In this document: positions 1-8,396 of the stretch, piece after piece
How the letters are laid out: each line of letters starts with the position of its first letter
Numbering within the stretch: position 1 is the first letter of the stretch
NCBI GenBank assembly: GCA_963732155.1
Contig: CAVSYB010000012.1
Span: 62,001 to 126,000 of the forward strand
Direction: 5' to 3'
Source: Roseiarcus sp963732155
GTDB taxonomy: Bacteria > Pseudomonadota > Alphaproteobacteria > Rhizobiales > Beijerinckiaceae
Length of the DNA: 64,000 bases
Notes under the pieces: generated by a model
Databases searched by the model: none
Told to the model about the DNA's origin: nothing
The model's input: the letters and a program-made list of their open reading frames with translations, nothing else
Program-made: the position numbers and the translations under genes

Positions 1-455
1 AGGGCGACGGCCGCGACCAGCACGACCGCCCAGATCGCGAAGAAGGACGCCGGCCGACCCTGCGTCTGACGCATCGCCCGCCCGGCCGACGAGGGCGCGT
101 CCGGACCCTGCCCGGCGAGCGTCGCCGCGGCCAGGTGGCGATAAGTGGCCAGGCGCCGCTCGGTGCTCTCGCCAATGATATAGGCGCGCGACTCGGCGTC
201 GTTCGGCGGGCGCCCGGTAGCCTTGATAAAATCGTGCAGCCAGGCTCTTTTGTTCTGCTTGTAGATAGAATAGGCGACAAGGCCGGCGACTTCGCCTTCA
301 ACCTTCACCAGATTGTCGAAGATCGTGTTGTGCTCCGCCTCGGTCGCGTCGACCTCGACTGCGTCGCGCGGCTTCAGCATCGCGCCGGCCTTCGGCAACG
401 TTATGGCGACTGGCGAAACATTGCTTCTTGTATCGTTCTCTGGGCTCAGTGACAT
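1..455 (-). CDS. Hypothetical membrane-anchored protein, 3' end outside window
   Basis: Reading leftward from an ATG at 453-455 the frame stays open to the window edge, giving at least 151 residues. The N-terminal part is soluble and charged. A central block with AEHNTIFDNLV, GLVAYSIYKQNKRAW and AYIIGESTERRLATYRHLA resembles small conserved hypothetical proteins of Hyphomicrobiales, which is a recollection and not a search. Near the edge a hydrophobic stretch (FFAIWAVVLVAAVAL) starts a probable C-terminal membrane helix. The start has only a weak GAG upstream. The gene is the last of a leftward run and 179 bases separate it from the P450 stop. No function is known to me. Confidence 0.6.
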   Translation of the reverse strand, partial: MSLSPENDTRSNVSPVAITLPKAGAMLKPRDAVEVDATEAEHNTIFDNLVKVEGEVAGLVAYSIYKQNKRAWLHDFIKATGRPPNDAESRAYIIGESTERRLATYRHLAAATLAGQGPDAPSSAGRAMRQTQGRPASFFAIWAVVLVAAVA

Positions 456-634
456 AGCTGGACTCGGGAATGCCGTTGGGAAGCCGCCGGGTTGAGCCTA
501 TAGCATCTTGCCACGGAATTGGACAAGGATTCGCTTCGGGCGCGGACGACAGCGCGGCGGGCGAAGACCTGCCTACGCTTGCGCCGATCGCCGCGCCTCT
601 CCCTCGTGCGATTGACTTCGCGTCGCGGCCAACG

Positions 635-1888
635 TCATCCCGATGGGCGCCGCCGTCGCCATTCGACCGGCAGGGTCGCCAGGCCATGAAAATGGAAGCT
701 GTCGCGGTAATGCGGACGTTCCGCGAGCCGCAACCCGGGCAGACGCTGGAACAGGATGGGCAGCGCGATCTCCATTTCCAGCCGCGCCAGCGGCGCGCCG
801 ACGCAGAAATGGATGCCGCCGCCGAACGTGACATGCTGATTGGGCGATCGGGCGGGGTCGAGAAGGTCGGGATTCGGGAAGCGCTCGGGATCGCGGTTGG
901 CGGCTCCCAGGAGCAGACCGATCCTGTCCCCCCGTTTGAACGCGGCGCCGCCGTATTCGACGTCCTCCAGCGCATAGCGGGTGAAAAGGTGGAGCGGCGC
1001 GTCGAACCGAAGCAATTCCTCCACCATCGCCGCGTTCGCCGCAGGCCTCGCAAAGGAGGAAAGCGGATCGATTCGCGCCTCCAGGATCGCTTTTGCGCCA
1101 TTGCCGAGGCCATGCACGGTCGCTTCATGGCCCGCGTTCAGCACGAGGATGCAGGTCGCGATCAGCTCGTCCTCGGTGAGGCGGCCCTCCTCCGACTCGG
1201 CGCCGATGAGCTGGCTGATGAGGTCGTCGGTCCTGGCGCCGCGTCGCTTCCCGACATAGCCGCGCAGGAACGCGGCGAACTCCCGCGTCGCCGCCGCGGC
1301 CCGGTCCTCGGTTTCGCGCGTTCGCCCGAATTGATACATGGCGACCATACGATGCGACCAGTCGAGCAGTCGCGCCGACATTTCGCGGGGCGCGCCCAGC
1401 AGTTCGGCGATCACGATGACCGGGATTTTTGTCGCGAAATGTTCGAGCAGATCGACGCTGCCGCGCGCATCGAACCGATCGATCATTTCGTTGGCCAACT
1501 CACCGATGCGCGGCGCGAGGCGCTCGATCTGCCGCGACACGAAAGCCCGATTGATCAGATTGCGCAGGCGGGTGTGCTCGGGCGGCTCGAGCTCCAGCAG
1601 CGAATGGCTTTCGATATCGAGGAACGGCTGCAAATGCGCCGGCGGCTCGTCCCAACCGAGTTGCTGGCGACTCGCCACGTGAAGGATCTGCCGCCCGAAG
1701 CGCCGATCGCGGAGCAGCGCCGACACTTGCGCATGGCGGGCGAAGCACCAGAAGCCGTATTGCTCCCAGAAGAATGTCGGCGCGACGGCGCTGATCGCGC
1801 GATAGGCGGGATAGGGATCATCGAAGAACGCGGGGTCGCGCGGATCAAGCGACACCCGGCGGCGCCCGACGTCGATGTTCACGCTCAT
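635..1888 (-). CDS. Cytochrome P450
   Basis: A 417-residue soluble bacterial cytochrome P450, a haem-thiolate monooxygenase that needs an external ferredoxin and reductase. The oxygen-binding I helix shows AGHEATVHGLGNG (family pattern A/G-G-x-E/D-T), the K helix ExxR is in EELLRF, and the haem loop is FGGGIHFCVGAP with the axial cysteine. Length is normal. Its ATG overlaps the TGA of thpR (ATGA), so the two are likely translationally coupled. No ferredoxin gene is adjacent, so redox partners must come from elsewhere, and the substrate cannot be told from sequence. Confidence 0.93.
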   Translation of the reverse strand: MSVNIDVGRRRVSLDPRDPAFFDDPYPAYRAISAVAPTFFWEQYGFWCFARHAQVSALLRDRRFGRQILHVASRQQLGWDEPPAHLQPFLDIESHSLLELEPPEHTRLRNLINRAFVSRQIERLAPRIGELANEMIDRFDARGSVDLLEHFATKIPVIVIAELLGAPREMSARLLDWSHRMVAMYQFGRTRETEDRAAAATREFAAFLRGYVGKRRGARTDDLISQLIGAESEEGRLTEDELIATCILVLNAGHEATVHGLGNGAKAILEARIDPLSSFARPAANAAMVEELLRFDAPLHLFTRYALEDVEYGGAAFKRGDRIGLLLGAANRDPERFPNPDLLDPARSPNQHVTFGGGIHFCVGAPLARLEMEIALPILFQRLPGLRLAERPHYRDSFHFHGLATLPVEWRRRRPSG

Positions 1889-2439
1889 GGCCCGCCCGGT
1901 CCCCGCAATTCATAAGCGGCCTCGACGAGATATGGGCCGCCCCCCGTCGCCTCGCGCGCCGAAAAGAGAACGAAACGCGTCGCCTCGAACTGGCGCGAGA
2001 GAAAATGGCCGCGCACGCTCAAATAGTTCGCGACGGCGTGCGGCGAGCTGGATCGCAAACGCGCCAGCGTGATATGCGGCGTGTATTTGCGCGGCGCCGG
2101 CTCGAGTCCGATCCGTCGCATCCGTCGCTCCTGGTCGGCTTGGAGTTCGATGAGCGGCGCCGTCGGCTTGATCTTGGCGACGATGGCGCGCGGCTTGTCT
2201 GCGCCGAACCAGCTGAGGCCCTCGAGGACGACGACGAAGGAAGGGCGACGGATTTCCTCAAGGACGTCGGCGACCTCGCCCGCCATGGGTTCGTCGACAT
2301 CGCCGATGAAGCGCAAGGTGATGTGATAGTTCTCGGTGTCTATCCAGCGCGCGCCGGAAACGCCGCCGCGCAGCATCGCGAGTTCCGCCACAATGTCGGA
2401 AGGCACTTCGAGGCCCGTAAAGAGTTGGGGCAAGTTCAA
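1885..2439 (-). CDS. thpR: RNA 2',3'-cyclic phosphodiesterase (LigT/ThpR family)
   Basis: A 184-residue member of the 2H phosphoesterase superfamily, which hydrolyses RNA 2',3'-cyclic phosphates to 2'-phosphates. Both catalytic HxT motifs are present: YHITLRFIG near residue 40 and YTPHITLARL near residue 120, at the usual spacing. Start MNLPQLFTGLEVPSDI matches the family N-terminus. It sits directly upstream of the P450 gene with a 4-base overlap. The physiological RNA substrate of this family is unclear. A stretch of 163 bases without a gene separates it from the outer membrane protein gene. Confidence 0.9.
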   Translation of the reverse strand: MNLPQLFTGLEVPSDIVAELAMLRGGVSGARWIDTENYHITLRFIGDVDEPMAGEVADVLEEIRRPSFVVVLEGLSWFGADKPRAIVAKIKPTAPLIELQADQERRMRRIGLEPAPRKYTPHITLARLRSSSPHAVANYLSVRGHFLSRQFEATRFVLFSAREATGGGPYLVEAAYELRGPGGP

Positions 2440-2602
2440 GTCCTGGGTTTGATCGCGGCGGCTCGCCCTTCAAGTCGGACGCAAGCGGAGACCCACCGGA
2501 GCGAGCCGGCCGGCGATCGACGGCGCGCGCAACCACGCGCCGCGACAGATGGATCGCGAGGCGCCCGCTTCGGCGCGGATCGACCACGGAGCGGCCGCCT
2601 CC

Positions 2603-3874
2603 CTAGTGGAAAAGATAGGCGGCGCCGATGCGCACGGTATTGCTGGTTCGCGTTTGACCGCAACAATTGTCGTTATCGAGATGGGTGGCGTCGCTCACCA
2701 GGGAGTGCGAATAGAGATATTCGGCGCGGATCGCGATGCGCTCGCTCGCCATATAATCGATCCCGGCGCCCAATGTGCCGGCGAGAACGGGCTGATTGGC
2801 TTTCAAGTTGCCTGTGGCGCTGTCGACCTGCTGACTGGCTCCGAAATCGAGCCCGCTGGCGACGAAGGGTAGGAAACGGCCGACGGCGTAGCCGGCGCGC
2901 CCGCGCAGGTCGCTCTCGAGAAACCCCTGATAGTCCGTCGAAGCCGCGCCGGGCTGGGCGCCATGGCCAACGACGTTGCTCAACATCGCGGCGCCGTCGA
3001 CGCCGAGCATCGTATTGCCGAACATCCAGTTCTGCCCGGAATAGACGCCGCCGATGGGGCCCGATGCCGAGAAGGCCTTGGCGACGCCCAGACCCTGCGT
3101 CGAAATCTGCTGGGCCGCTGCTCCGCCGATGGCTCCCACATAGCCGCCGCCCCAGTCGGCGGGACCGACTTCCGCCGAGCCGCGCCAGACCTCGCCCGGC
3201 GTGGAAACCAGAGCGACGCGCGCATAGTGGGTCGCGATATCCGTGCGCGCCCTCGGTCCCCCGAGGTCATAAGTGGTCGCCGGGAGGCTCTCGTAGAGAT
3301 ATTCCGCGCGCAGAACCGATCGCCCGATGAAAGGCAGGACCACTTTGGCGTCGACGCCGGCGCCGAGCGTCCAGCCGACGATCATTCGGGTCTGGCCGTC
3401 AAAATCGAGCGGCGCTTGTTGAAACTGGGCGGTGCGGTTGTAGGCGGCGCCGCCGGCGACGAACGGCATGTAATCGCCCGCGTCATAGCCGAGGCGGATT
3501 CGTGCATGCATCGAGTAGACGCTCTCCACCTCATTGGCGGCGAGACCCGGCGCGCCGGCGATTTTTCCGACGAGGTAGTTCGAACCGATGTCCCCTTCGA
3601 GGCCGTAGACAAACGCGCCGTTCTGCCAATTGTAGCCGACGAACGTGCCGGTGGTCCCGCCCAATGACGTTCGGTGCGCCGACCCGCTCTCGGTCACGGA
3701 AAAGGAGCCGAGCGCCCCTCCGACGAACGACCCGACATAGAGACCGCCCCAGCCGGGAGGCGGCCCCGCCGGCGACGGCGGCGACGCGGGTTTCGACGGA
3801 ACATCGGCCGCGAGCGCGCCGATCGCCGAAAAAACCGCGACAGAAAGGACGAGACTTCCGATAGCTGCACGCAT
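2603..3874 (-). CDS. Outer membrane beta-barrel protein with two tandem barrel domains
   Basis: I chose the ATG at 3874 because it gives a clean Sec signal peptide (MRAAIGSLVLSVAVF then ALAADVP); an upstream ATG at 3919 in the same frame adds an unlikely basic leader. The mature protein has two copies of an Omp25/OMP_b-brl-type unit: one opens GWGGLYVGSFVGGALGS, the other DWGGGYVGAIGGAAAQQ. Each ends in strands of the form RAEYLYES or RAEYLYSH. The usual length is one unit of about 200-280 residues, so 423 is a duplication. The last residues are AAYLFH, with His after the Phe that normally ends such barrels. It sits where the rest of lptE would be expected. Confidence 0.85.
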   Translation of the reverse strand: MRAAIGSLVLSVAVFSAIGALAADVPSKPASPPSPAGPPPGWGGLYVGSFVGGALGSFSVTESGSAHRTSLGGTTGTFVGYNWQNGAFVYGLEGDIGSNYLVGKIAGAPGLAANEVESVYSMHARIRLGYDAGDYMPFVAGGAAYNRTAQFQQAPLDFDGQTRMIVGWTLGAGVDAKVVLPFIGRSVLRAEYLYESLPATTYDLGGPRARTDIATHYARVALVSTPGEVWRGSAEVGPADWGGGYVGAIGGAAAQQISTQGLGVAKAFSASGPIGGVYSGQNWMFGNTMLGVDGAAMLSNVVGHGAQPGAASTDYQGFLESDLRGRAGYAVGRFLPFVASGLDFGASQQVDSATGNLKANQPVLAGTLGAGIDYMASERIAIRAEYLYSHSLVSDATHLDNDNCCGQTRTSNTVRIGAAYLFH

Positions 3875-3958
3875 CCGACGATCAACGCTCCGACCGGGAA
3901 GGCACGCCTTCCGAACCATTATGTCAACCGGATCGATGGACTTCTCCTCAGGCGGCTT

Positions 3959-4188
3959 TCAAAGCGGGGCGGCGCCGCCGCCGTTGAGATCCAGCATCAA
4001 ATCGTCGCCGAGATAATGCTCGATTCGATGCTTGATCGGGTCAACGGCGATCGCGCGCCTATCGGCGGTCGGCCCGGGGTGGGCGGCCTCGGCGTAACGC
4101 GGTTGCAAGCAGCCGCTGCGGAAAGCGCCGTCAGCAGAACCGCCGACGCCCGCCAATTCTGCGGCGACCTGGTCTCAGATGACGACAT
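3959..4188 (-). pseudogene. lptE: lptE remnant (LPS-assembly lipoprotein), frameshifted and truncated
   Basis: The start ATG at 4188 overlaps the end of leuS, as intact lptE often does in alphaproteobacteria. The first frame reads MSSSETRSPQNW then VLLTALSAAAAC, a lipoprotein signal. The LptE-like continuation is in another frame: GCLQPRYAEAAHPG, then IAVDPIKHRIEHYLGDDLML and DLNGGG, matching the family pattern (xQPLYG, then I-x-RIG-x-x-L, then LNGGG). That frame stops at 3959, after about 70 residues where about 170-180 are usual. So there is at least one frameshift and the 3' half is lost. Identification rests on pattern memory and synteny with leuS. Confidence 0.7.
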
Positions 4189-6820
4189 TGACGATCCTCA
4201 GAGGCACGACGATGACCTTCTTGGGCGGCCGATTATCGAGCGCGCGGCGGACGGCGTCGAGAGATAAAGCAGCGGCCTCGACCGTCCTGGCGTCGGCTTC
4301 ACGGTCGATGGTCAGTTCCGCCCGCTTTCGCCCGTTGACTTGCACCACGTAGGTCACATGCGTCGCGACGATGAGGCTGCGGTCCGCCACGGGCCAGGCG
4401 CTTTCCGCGATCAGCGTCTTGTGTCCCAGCGCGGCCCAGCATTCCTCCGCCAGATGCGGCATCATCGGCGCAAACAGATGCGCGAGGATGTCTCCGGCCT
4501 CGGCGAAGGCGAAGCGCAGATCGTCGGGAATCTCAGCCGCGTCGATCGCGCCGACGGCTGCGCCGAGGACGTTGGCGAGCTCATAGATGGTGGCGATGCA
4601 GACATTGAAGCGCAGCCGCTCCACTTCGTCCTCGACTTTGGCGAGCGCGCCGTGCGCCGCCTGCCGGATCTTGTGCGCCGGCTCGGTGAACGACGCCGGC
4701 AATGCGGGCCGCGCCGCGCCGACGATGCGTTCGATCTCGCAAACGAGACGCCACAGCCGCTGCGTCTGCTTGAAGGCGCCCTGAATGCCGGCCTCGGTCC
4801 AGATCACATCGCGCTCGGGCGGCGAATCCGAGAGCATGAACCAGCGCGCGGTGTCCGCGCCATAGGTCGCAATGATGTCGTCGGGATCGACGGTGTTGCG
4901 CTTCGACTTCGACATTTTCTCGATCGGACCGATTTCGATCTCCTCGCCATCCTCGATCATAACCGCCCGCCGCCCTTCCGGGCTCGCCTCCACCCGCACC
5001 TGCGCGGGGGCGATCCAGTGACCTTCGGGATGGCGATAGGTCTCGTGCACGACCATGCCTTGCGTGAAAAGGCCGGCGAAGGGCTCGTCGAGCGCGAGGT
5101 AGCCGCAACGGCGCATCGCCCGCGTGAAGAAACGGGAATAGAGCAGGTGCAGAATCGCATGCTCGACGCCGCCGATATACTGGTCGACCGGCAACCAGTG
5201 ATTGGCGATTTCAGGCGTCGTGGGCGACAATTCGTTCGTCGGATCGGTGAAACGGGCGAAGTACCAGGAAGAATCGACGAAGGTGTCCATCGTATCTGTT
5301 TCGCGCCGCGCGGGGCCGCCGCATTGCGGGCACACGACGTGCTTCCACGTCGGGTGGCGGTCCAGCGGATTGCCGGGCAGGTCGAACGAAACGTCCTGCG
5401 GCAGCACCACCGGCAGGTCGCTCGCCGGGACCGGCACGACCCCGCAATCCGCGCAATGGACGACCGGGATCGGGCAACCCCAGTAACGCTGCCGGGAAAT
5501 GCCCCAGTCGCGCAGCTTGAAATTGACCTGCCGCCGGCCCTGCGGACGATTGCCGAGATTCTGCGCCTCGAGGCGCCGGGCGACTTCCCGTCTGGCCGCT
5601 TCGGGCGTCATCCCGTCGAGGAAGCGCGAGTTGATCATGAAGCCGTCGCCGTCATAGGCCTGCGCGTCGATCGTGAACGATCCGGGATCGACGCCCGGCG
5701 GGCAGACGACCGGAGTGGCTCCCAGGCCGTAGGCGCTGGCGAAATCGAGATCGCGCTGGTCATGCGCGGGACAGCCGAAAATCGCCCCGGAGCCGTATTC
5801 CATCAGCACGAAATTGGCGACGTAGACCGGCAGCCGCCAGTTCGCATCGAACGGATGAGCGACGCGAAGGCCGGTGTCATAGCCTTTCTTCTCGGCGGTT
5901 TCGATCGCCGCGAGCGACGTTCCCACGCGCTTGCAGTCCTCGATGAAAGCGCGCAACGCCGGGTCGCGCCGCGCCGCCCCGCTGGCGAGGGGATGGTCGG
6001 GCGCCAAAGCCATGAATTTGGCGCCGAACAACGTATCGGCCCGGGTGGTATAGACCTCAAGCTCCTTCGCGCCGGCTTCGCCGGTCGCCAGGGGCGCCGA
6101 CGCCGGATCGATCGCGAACCGCACCAGCATGCCGTCCGAGCGGCCGATCCAGTTGCGTTGCATGAGCCGCACTTTTTCGGGCCAGCGGTCGAGGCCATCG
6201 AGGGCCTCGAGCAGTTCCTCGGAATAGTCGGTGATCCTGAAGAACCATTGCGTCAGCTCGCGCTGCTCGACGATCGCGCCCGAGCGCCAGCCGCGCCCGT
6301 CCACCACCTGCTCGTTGGCCAGGACGGTCTGGTCGACCGGGTCCCAGTTGACCTTGGACTTCTTGCGCGCGACCAGACCGGCGGCGAGCAAATCGAGGAA
6401 CAACTTCTGCTGATGCTTGTAGTAGGCGGGATCGCAGGTGGCGATCTCACGCGACCAGTCGAGCGAAAGCCCCATCGACTTGAGCTGGCTGCGCATCGTG
6501 TCGATGTTGGAATAGGTCCACGTCGCCGGATGCGATTTGTTCTGCATGGCGGCGTTTTCGGCCGGCATGCCGAAGGCGTCCCAGCCCATCGGGTGAAGCA
6601 CGTTGAAACCGCGCGCCCGCTTGTAGCGCGCCACCACGTCGCCCATCGCGTAGTTGCGCACATGGCCCATATGGATCCGTCCCGAGGGATAGGGGAACAT
6701 TTCCAGGACGTAGTATTTGGCGCGGGGGTCGTCGGCGCGAGTTTTGAACGTCGCTCGTTCAGCCCAGATCTTTTGCCATTTTTGTTCCGCCTCGCGGGCG
6801 TTGTAACGCTCAGGCCGCAT
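4175..6820 (-). CDS. leuS: Leucyl-tRNA synthetase
   Basis: An 881-residue class I aminoacyl-tRNA synthetase that charges tRNA-Leu. The HIGH-type motif is in PSGRIHMGHVRNYAMGD (about residue 50) and the KMSKS loop is in EKMSKSKRNTVDPDDII (about residue 635). The catalytic and editing regions look complete, including DWGISRQRYWGCPIP and MDTFVDSSWYFARF. The C-terminus LRIVNVVI is typical of alphaproteobacterial LeuRS. Length is normal. It is the only obviously essential gene in this part of the window. Upstream lies a large inverted repeat, and downstream it overlaps the lptE remnant. Confidence 0.98.
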   Translation of the reverse strand: MRPERYNAREAEQKWQKIWAERATFKTRADDPRAKYYVLEMFPYPSGRIHMGHVRNYAMGDVVARYKRARGFNVLHPMGWDAFGMPAENAAMQNKSHPATWTYSNIDTMRSQLKSMGLSLDWSREIATCDPAYYKHQQKLFLDLLAAGLVARKKSKVNWDPVDQTVLANEQVVDGRGWRSGAIVEQRELTQWFFRITDYSEELLEALDGLDRWPEKVRLMQRNWIGRSDGMLVRFAIDPASAPLATGEAGAKELEVYTTRADTLFGAKFMALAPDHPLASGAARRDPALRAFIEDCKRVGTSLAAIETAEKKGYDTGLRVAHPFDANWRLPVYVANFVLMEYGSGAIFGCPAHDQRDLDFASAYGLGATPVVCPPGVDPGSFTIDAQAYDGDGFMINSRFLDGMTPEAARREVARRLEAQNLGNRPQGRRQVNFKLRDWGISRQRYWGCPIPVVHCADCGVVPVPASDLPVVLPQDVSFDLPGNPLDRHPTWKHVVCPQCGGPARRETDTMDTFVDSSWYFARFTDPTNELSPTTPEIANHWLPVDQYIGGVEHAILHLLYSRFFTRAMRRCGYLALDEPFAGLFTQGMVVHETYRHPEGHWIAPAQVRVEASPEGRRAVMIEDGEEIEIGPIEKMSKSKRNTVDPDDIIATYGADTARWFMLSDSPPERDVIWTEAGIQGAFKQTQRLWRLVCEIERIVGAARPALPASFTEPAHKIRQAAHGALAKVEDEVERLRFNVCIATIYELANVLGAAVGAIDAAEIPDDLRFAFAEAGDILAHLFAPMMPHLAEECWAALGHKTLIAESAWPVADRSLIVATHVTYVVQVNGRKRAELTIDREADARTVEAAALSLDAVRRALDNRPPKKVIVVPLRIVNVVI

Positions 6821-6854
6821 GTCAGTTTCTTCAGGGGAGTCGCTCGAGATTCGA

Positions 6855-6944
6855 CGCGCGCGATGGACGGCGGCCGGTCGCCGCGACAGAGCATGATTTG
6901 ATCCGGCCGGTCAAATTGCGTCCGGCCGCCGTCCGTCGCGCGCG
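6855..6944. repeat. Nested inverted repeats between leuS and the ParB-like gene
   Basis: Outer arms of 23 bases at 6855-6877 and 6922-6944 are reverse complements at 22 of 23 positions, with 44 bases between them. Inside, 6896-6916 is a second dyad, ATTTGA-T-CCGGCCGG-TCAAAT, perfect except for one unpaired T. The element fills most of the 139-base divergent gap between the leuS start (6820) and the ParB-like start (6960). There is no T-tract on either side, so a terminator is unlikely. It could be an operator, an mRNA leader structure or a small mobile palindrome. Confidence 0.8.
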
Positions 6945-6959
6945 CCGTTCATTGACCCG

Positions 6960-7712
6960 ATGCTTCGATTACGGCAGTTTGAAACCAGCTTTCATCGGTT
7001 TTTCAGGAATAACGCGGTGGCCTACCACATACGGGAGCCGATCCTCCACCCCACTCCGATTCTCAGTCTGCGCCCGACACAGATGACCCTCGGCATGCGC
7101 GAAGTCGAGGAGAAGCGGAACGCGTGGCGCGCCTTCGACCACAAGAAACTCGGCGACTTCCTCAACTCGCATATGGTCCCGGTCATCCTCGGCCCGAACA
7201 AGAAACCCTATCTCACCGACCATCATCATCTGGCGCGGGCGCTTCACGATAACGGGGTTGAGAGCGTTTTCACCACGGTCATCGCCGATCTCCAGCGGCT
7301 CGATGAGGAGGCGTTCTGGACCGTTCTCGATTTTCACGCCTGGACCCACCCTTACGACCGCAAGGGGCGGCGGCGTTCCTATTCGGAGCTGCCGAAGACG
7401 ATCGCGGATATGACGGACGACCCGTTTCGCTCGCTGGCGGGAGAATTGCGTCGCCTCGGCGGCTTCGCCAAGGACTCCTCGCCCTTCGCCGAATTCCTGT
7501 GGGCCGACTTCTTGCGGCGGAGGATCAAGACCAAGGCGGTCGAGAAGGACTTCGAGGCCGCTCTGGCGCGGGCGCTCGAGCTTTCCATAAGGGACGAGGC
7601 GAACTATCTGCCCGGATGGTGCGCCGCTCACCCGTCGAGCGCCGCGACGCGCGGCGACAAGATCGAACCGGACCCCCCCGCTCGGGCGCCCAAACCCGGC
7701 GGCGCGGGTTGA
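6960..7712 (+). CDS. ParB-like nuclease family protein (ParBc_2)
   Basis: A 250-residue protein whose core from about residue 35 fits the ParBc_2 (putative ParB-like nuclease) family: LRPTQMTLGMREVEEKR, then VPVILGPNKKPYLTDHHHL, then DFHAWTHPYDRKGRR. These are the family's positions for nucleotide or metal binding. It is not the ParB of the chromosome partition pair: there is no parA neighbour and no helix-turn-helix CTD seen. The start is uncertain, because the ATG at 6960 gives about 35 extra residues before the domain. The last 30 residues are proline-rich and disordered. Cellular role unknown. Confidence 0.75.
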   Translation: MLRLRQFETSFHRFFRNNAVAYHIREPILHPTPILSLRPTQMTLGMREVEEKRNAWRAFDHKKLGDFLNSHMVPVILGPNKKPYLTDHHHLARALHDNGVESVFTTVIADLQRLDEEAFWTVLDFHAWTHPYDRKGRRRSYSELPKTIADMTDDPFRSLAGELRRLGGFAKDSSPFAEFLWADFLRRRIKTKAVEKDFEAALARALELSIRDEANYLPGWCAAHPSSAATRGDKIEPDPPARAPKPGGAG

Positions 7713-7748
7713 ATTCCGCCCCGCCTCGAGTCTTCCCGCCCGCGCCGG

Positions 7749-8279
7749 CTATGGCTTCGGGCGAAACGCCTTGCAGACCGCCGGATCCGTTTCGAGCCGG
7801 TCGCCGCCGATCAGGTCGAGGCAATAGGGGATCGCCGGAAAAACAGCGTCGAGGCAAGTCCGGATCGCCGCGGGCTTGCCCGGCAGGTTGACGATCAGCG
7901 CACGGCCGCGCGTCCCGGCGAGTTGTCGCGAAAGGATGGCGGTCGGAACCTCGGCCAGGCTTGCGCTGCGCATCAGTTCGCCGAACCCGGGCAGGACGCG
8001 CTCGCATACCGCGCGCGTCGCCTCGGGCGTGACGTCGCGCGGCGAAGGGCCGGTGCCTCCGGTGGTGAGGATCAGCGAACAATTGGCGACGTCGGCCAGT
8101 TCCCGCAACGCGGCTTCGATCAGCGGGCGTTCGTCCGGCACGAGCCGGCGGACGGGGCGCCACGGCGTCGCGAGGATCGCCGCCAACGCCGCCTCGATTC
8201 CCGGCCCGCCCTTGTCCTCGTAGAGGCCGGCGCTGGCGCGGTCCGAAACGGTCACGACGCCGATCAGAACTTCTGTCAC
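7749..8279 (-). CDS. mog: Molybdopterin adenylyltransferase
   Basis: A 176-residue MogA/MoaB-type protein that activates molybdopterin by adenylylation before molybdenum insertion. The MoCF_biosynth fold is shown by GVVTVSDRASAGLYEDKGGP at the start, LILTTGGTGPSPRDVTPEAT around residues 70-90, and ALIVNLPGKPAAIRTCLDAV near the C-terminus. Length is typical for a stand-alone Mog. It converges with the ParB-like gene with a 36-base gap and is followed upstream by the secreted phosphoesterase gene, which has no obvious link to molybdenum. It stands alone without other moa/moe genes. Confidence 0.93.
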   Translation of the reverse strand: MTEVLIGVVTVSDRASAGLYEDKGGPGIEAALAAILATPWRPVRRLVPDERPLIEAALRELADVANCSLILTTGGTGPSPRDVTPEATRAVCERVLPGFGELMRSASLAEVPTAILSRQLAGTRGRALIVNLPGKPAAIRTCLDAVFPAIPYCLDLIGGDRLETDPAVCKAFRPKP

Positions 8280-8396
8280 AGGCGAAGGCTCCCGGCGTTG
8301 GCGCAGGATTGCTGCGCGGTGGTTCGACCCCGCTCTCCGGCGTCTCGATTTTGGCCCATCATTCTTCGCGAGTCCGCGGCCTTTCTGAATCGCGCG

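Noticed and set aside
3874..3919. Upstream ATG at 3919 as the start of the outer membrane protein
   Set aside because: It would place 15 charged residues before a complete signal peptide; the ATG at 3874 is the natural start.
4340..6901. An open plus-strand frame of about 850 codons opposite leuS
   Set aside because: High-GC codon bias leaves long stop-free frames opposite real genes; the translation is Arg/His/Asp-rich with no family motif, while the minus strand is clearly LeuRS.
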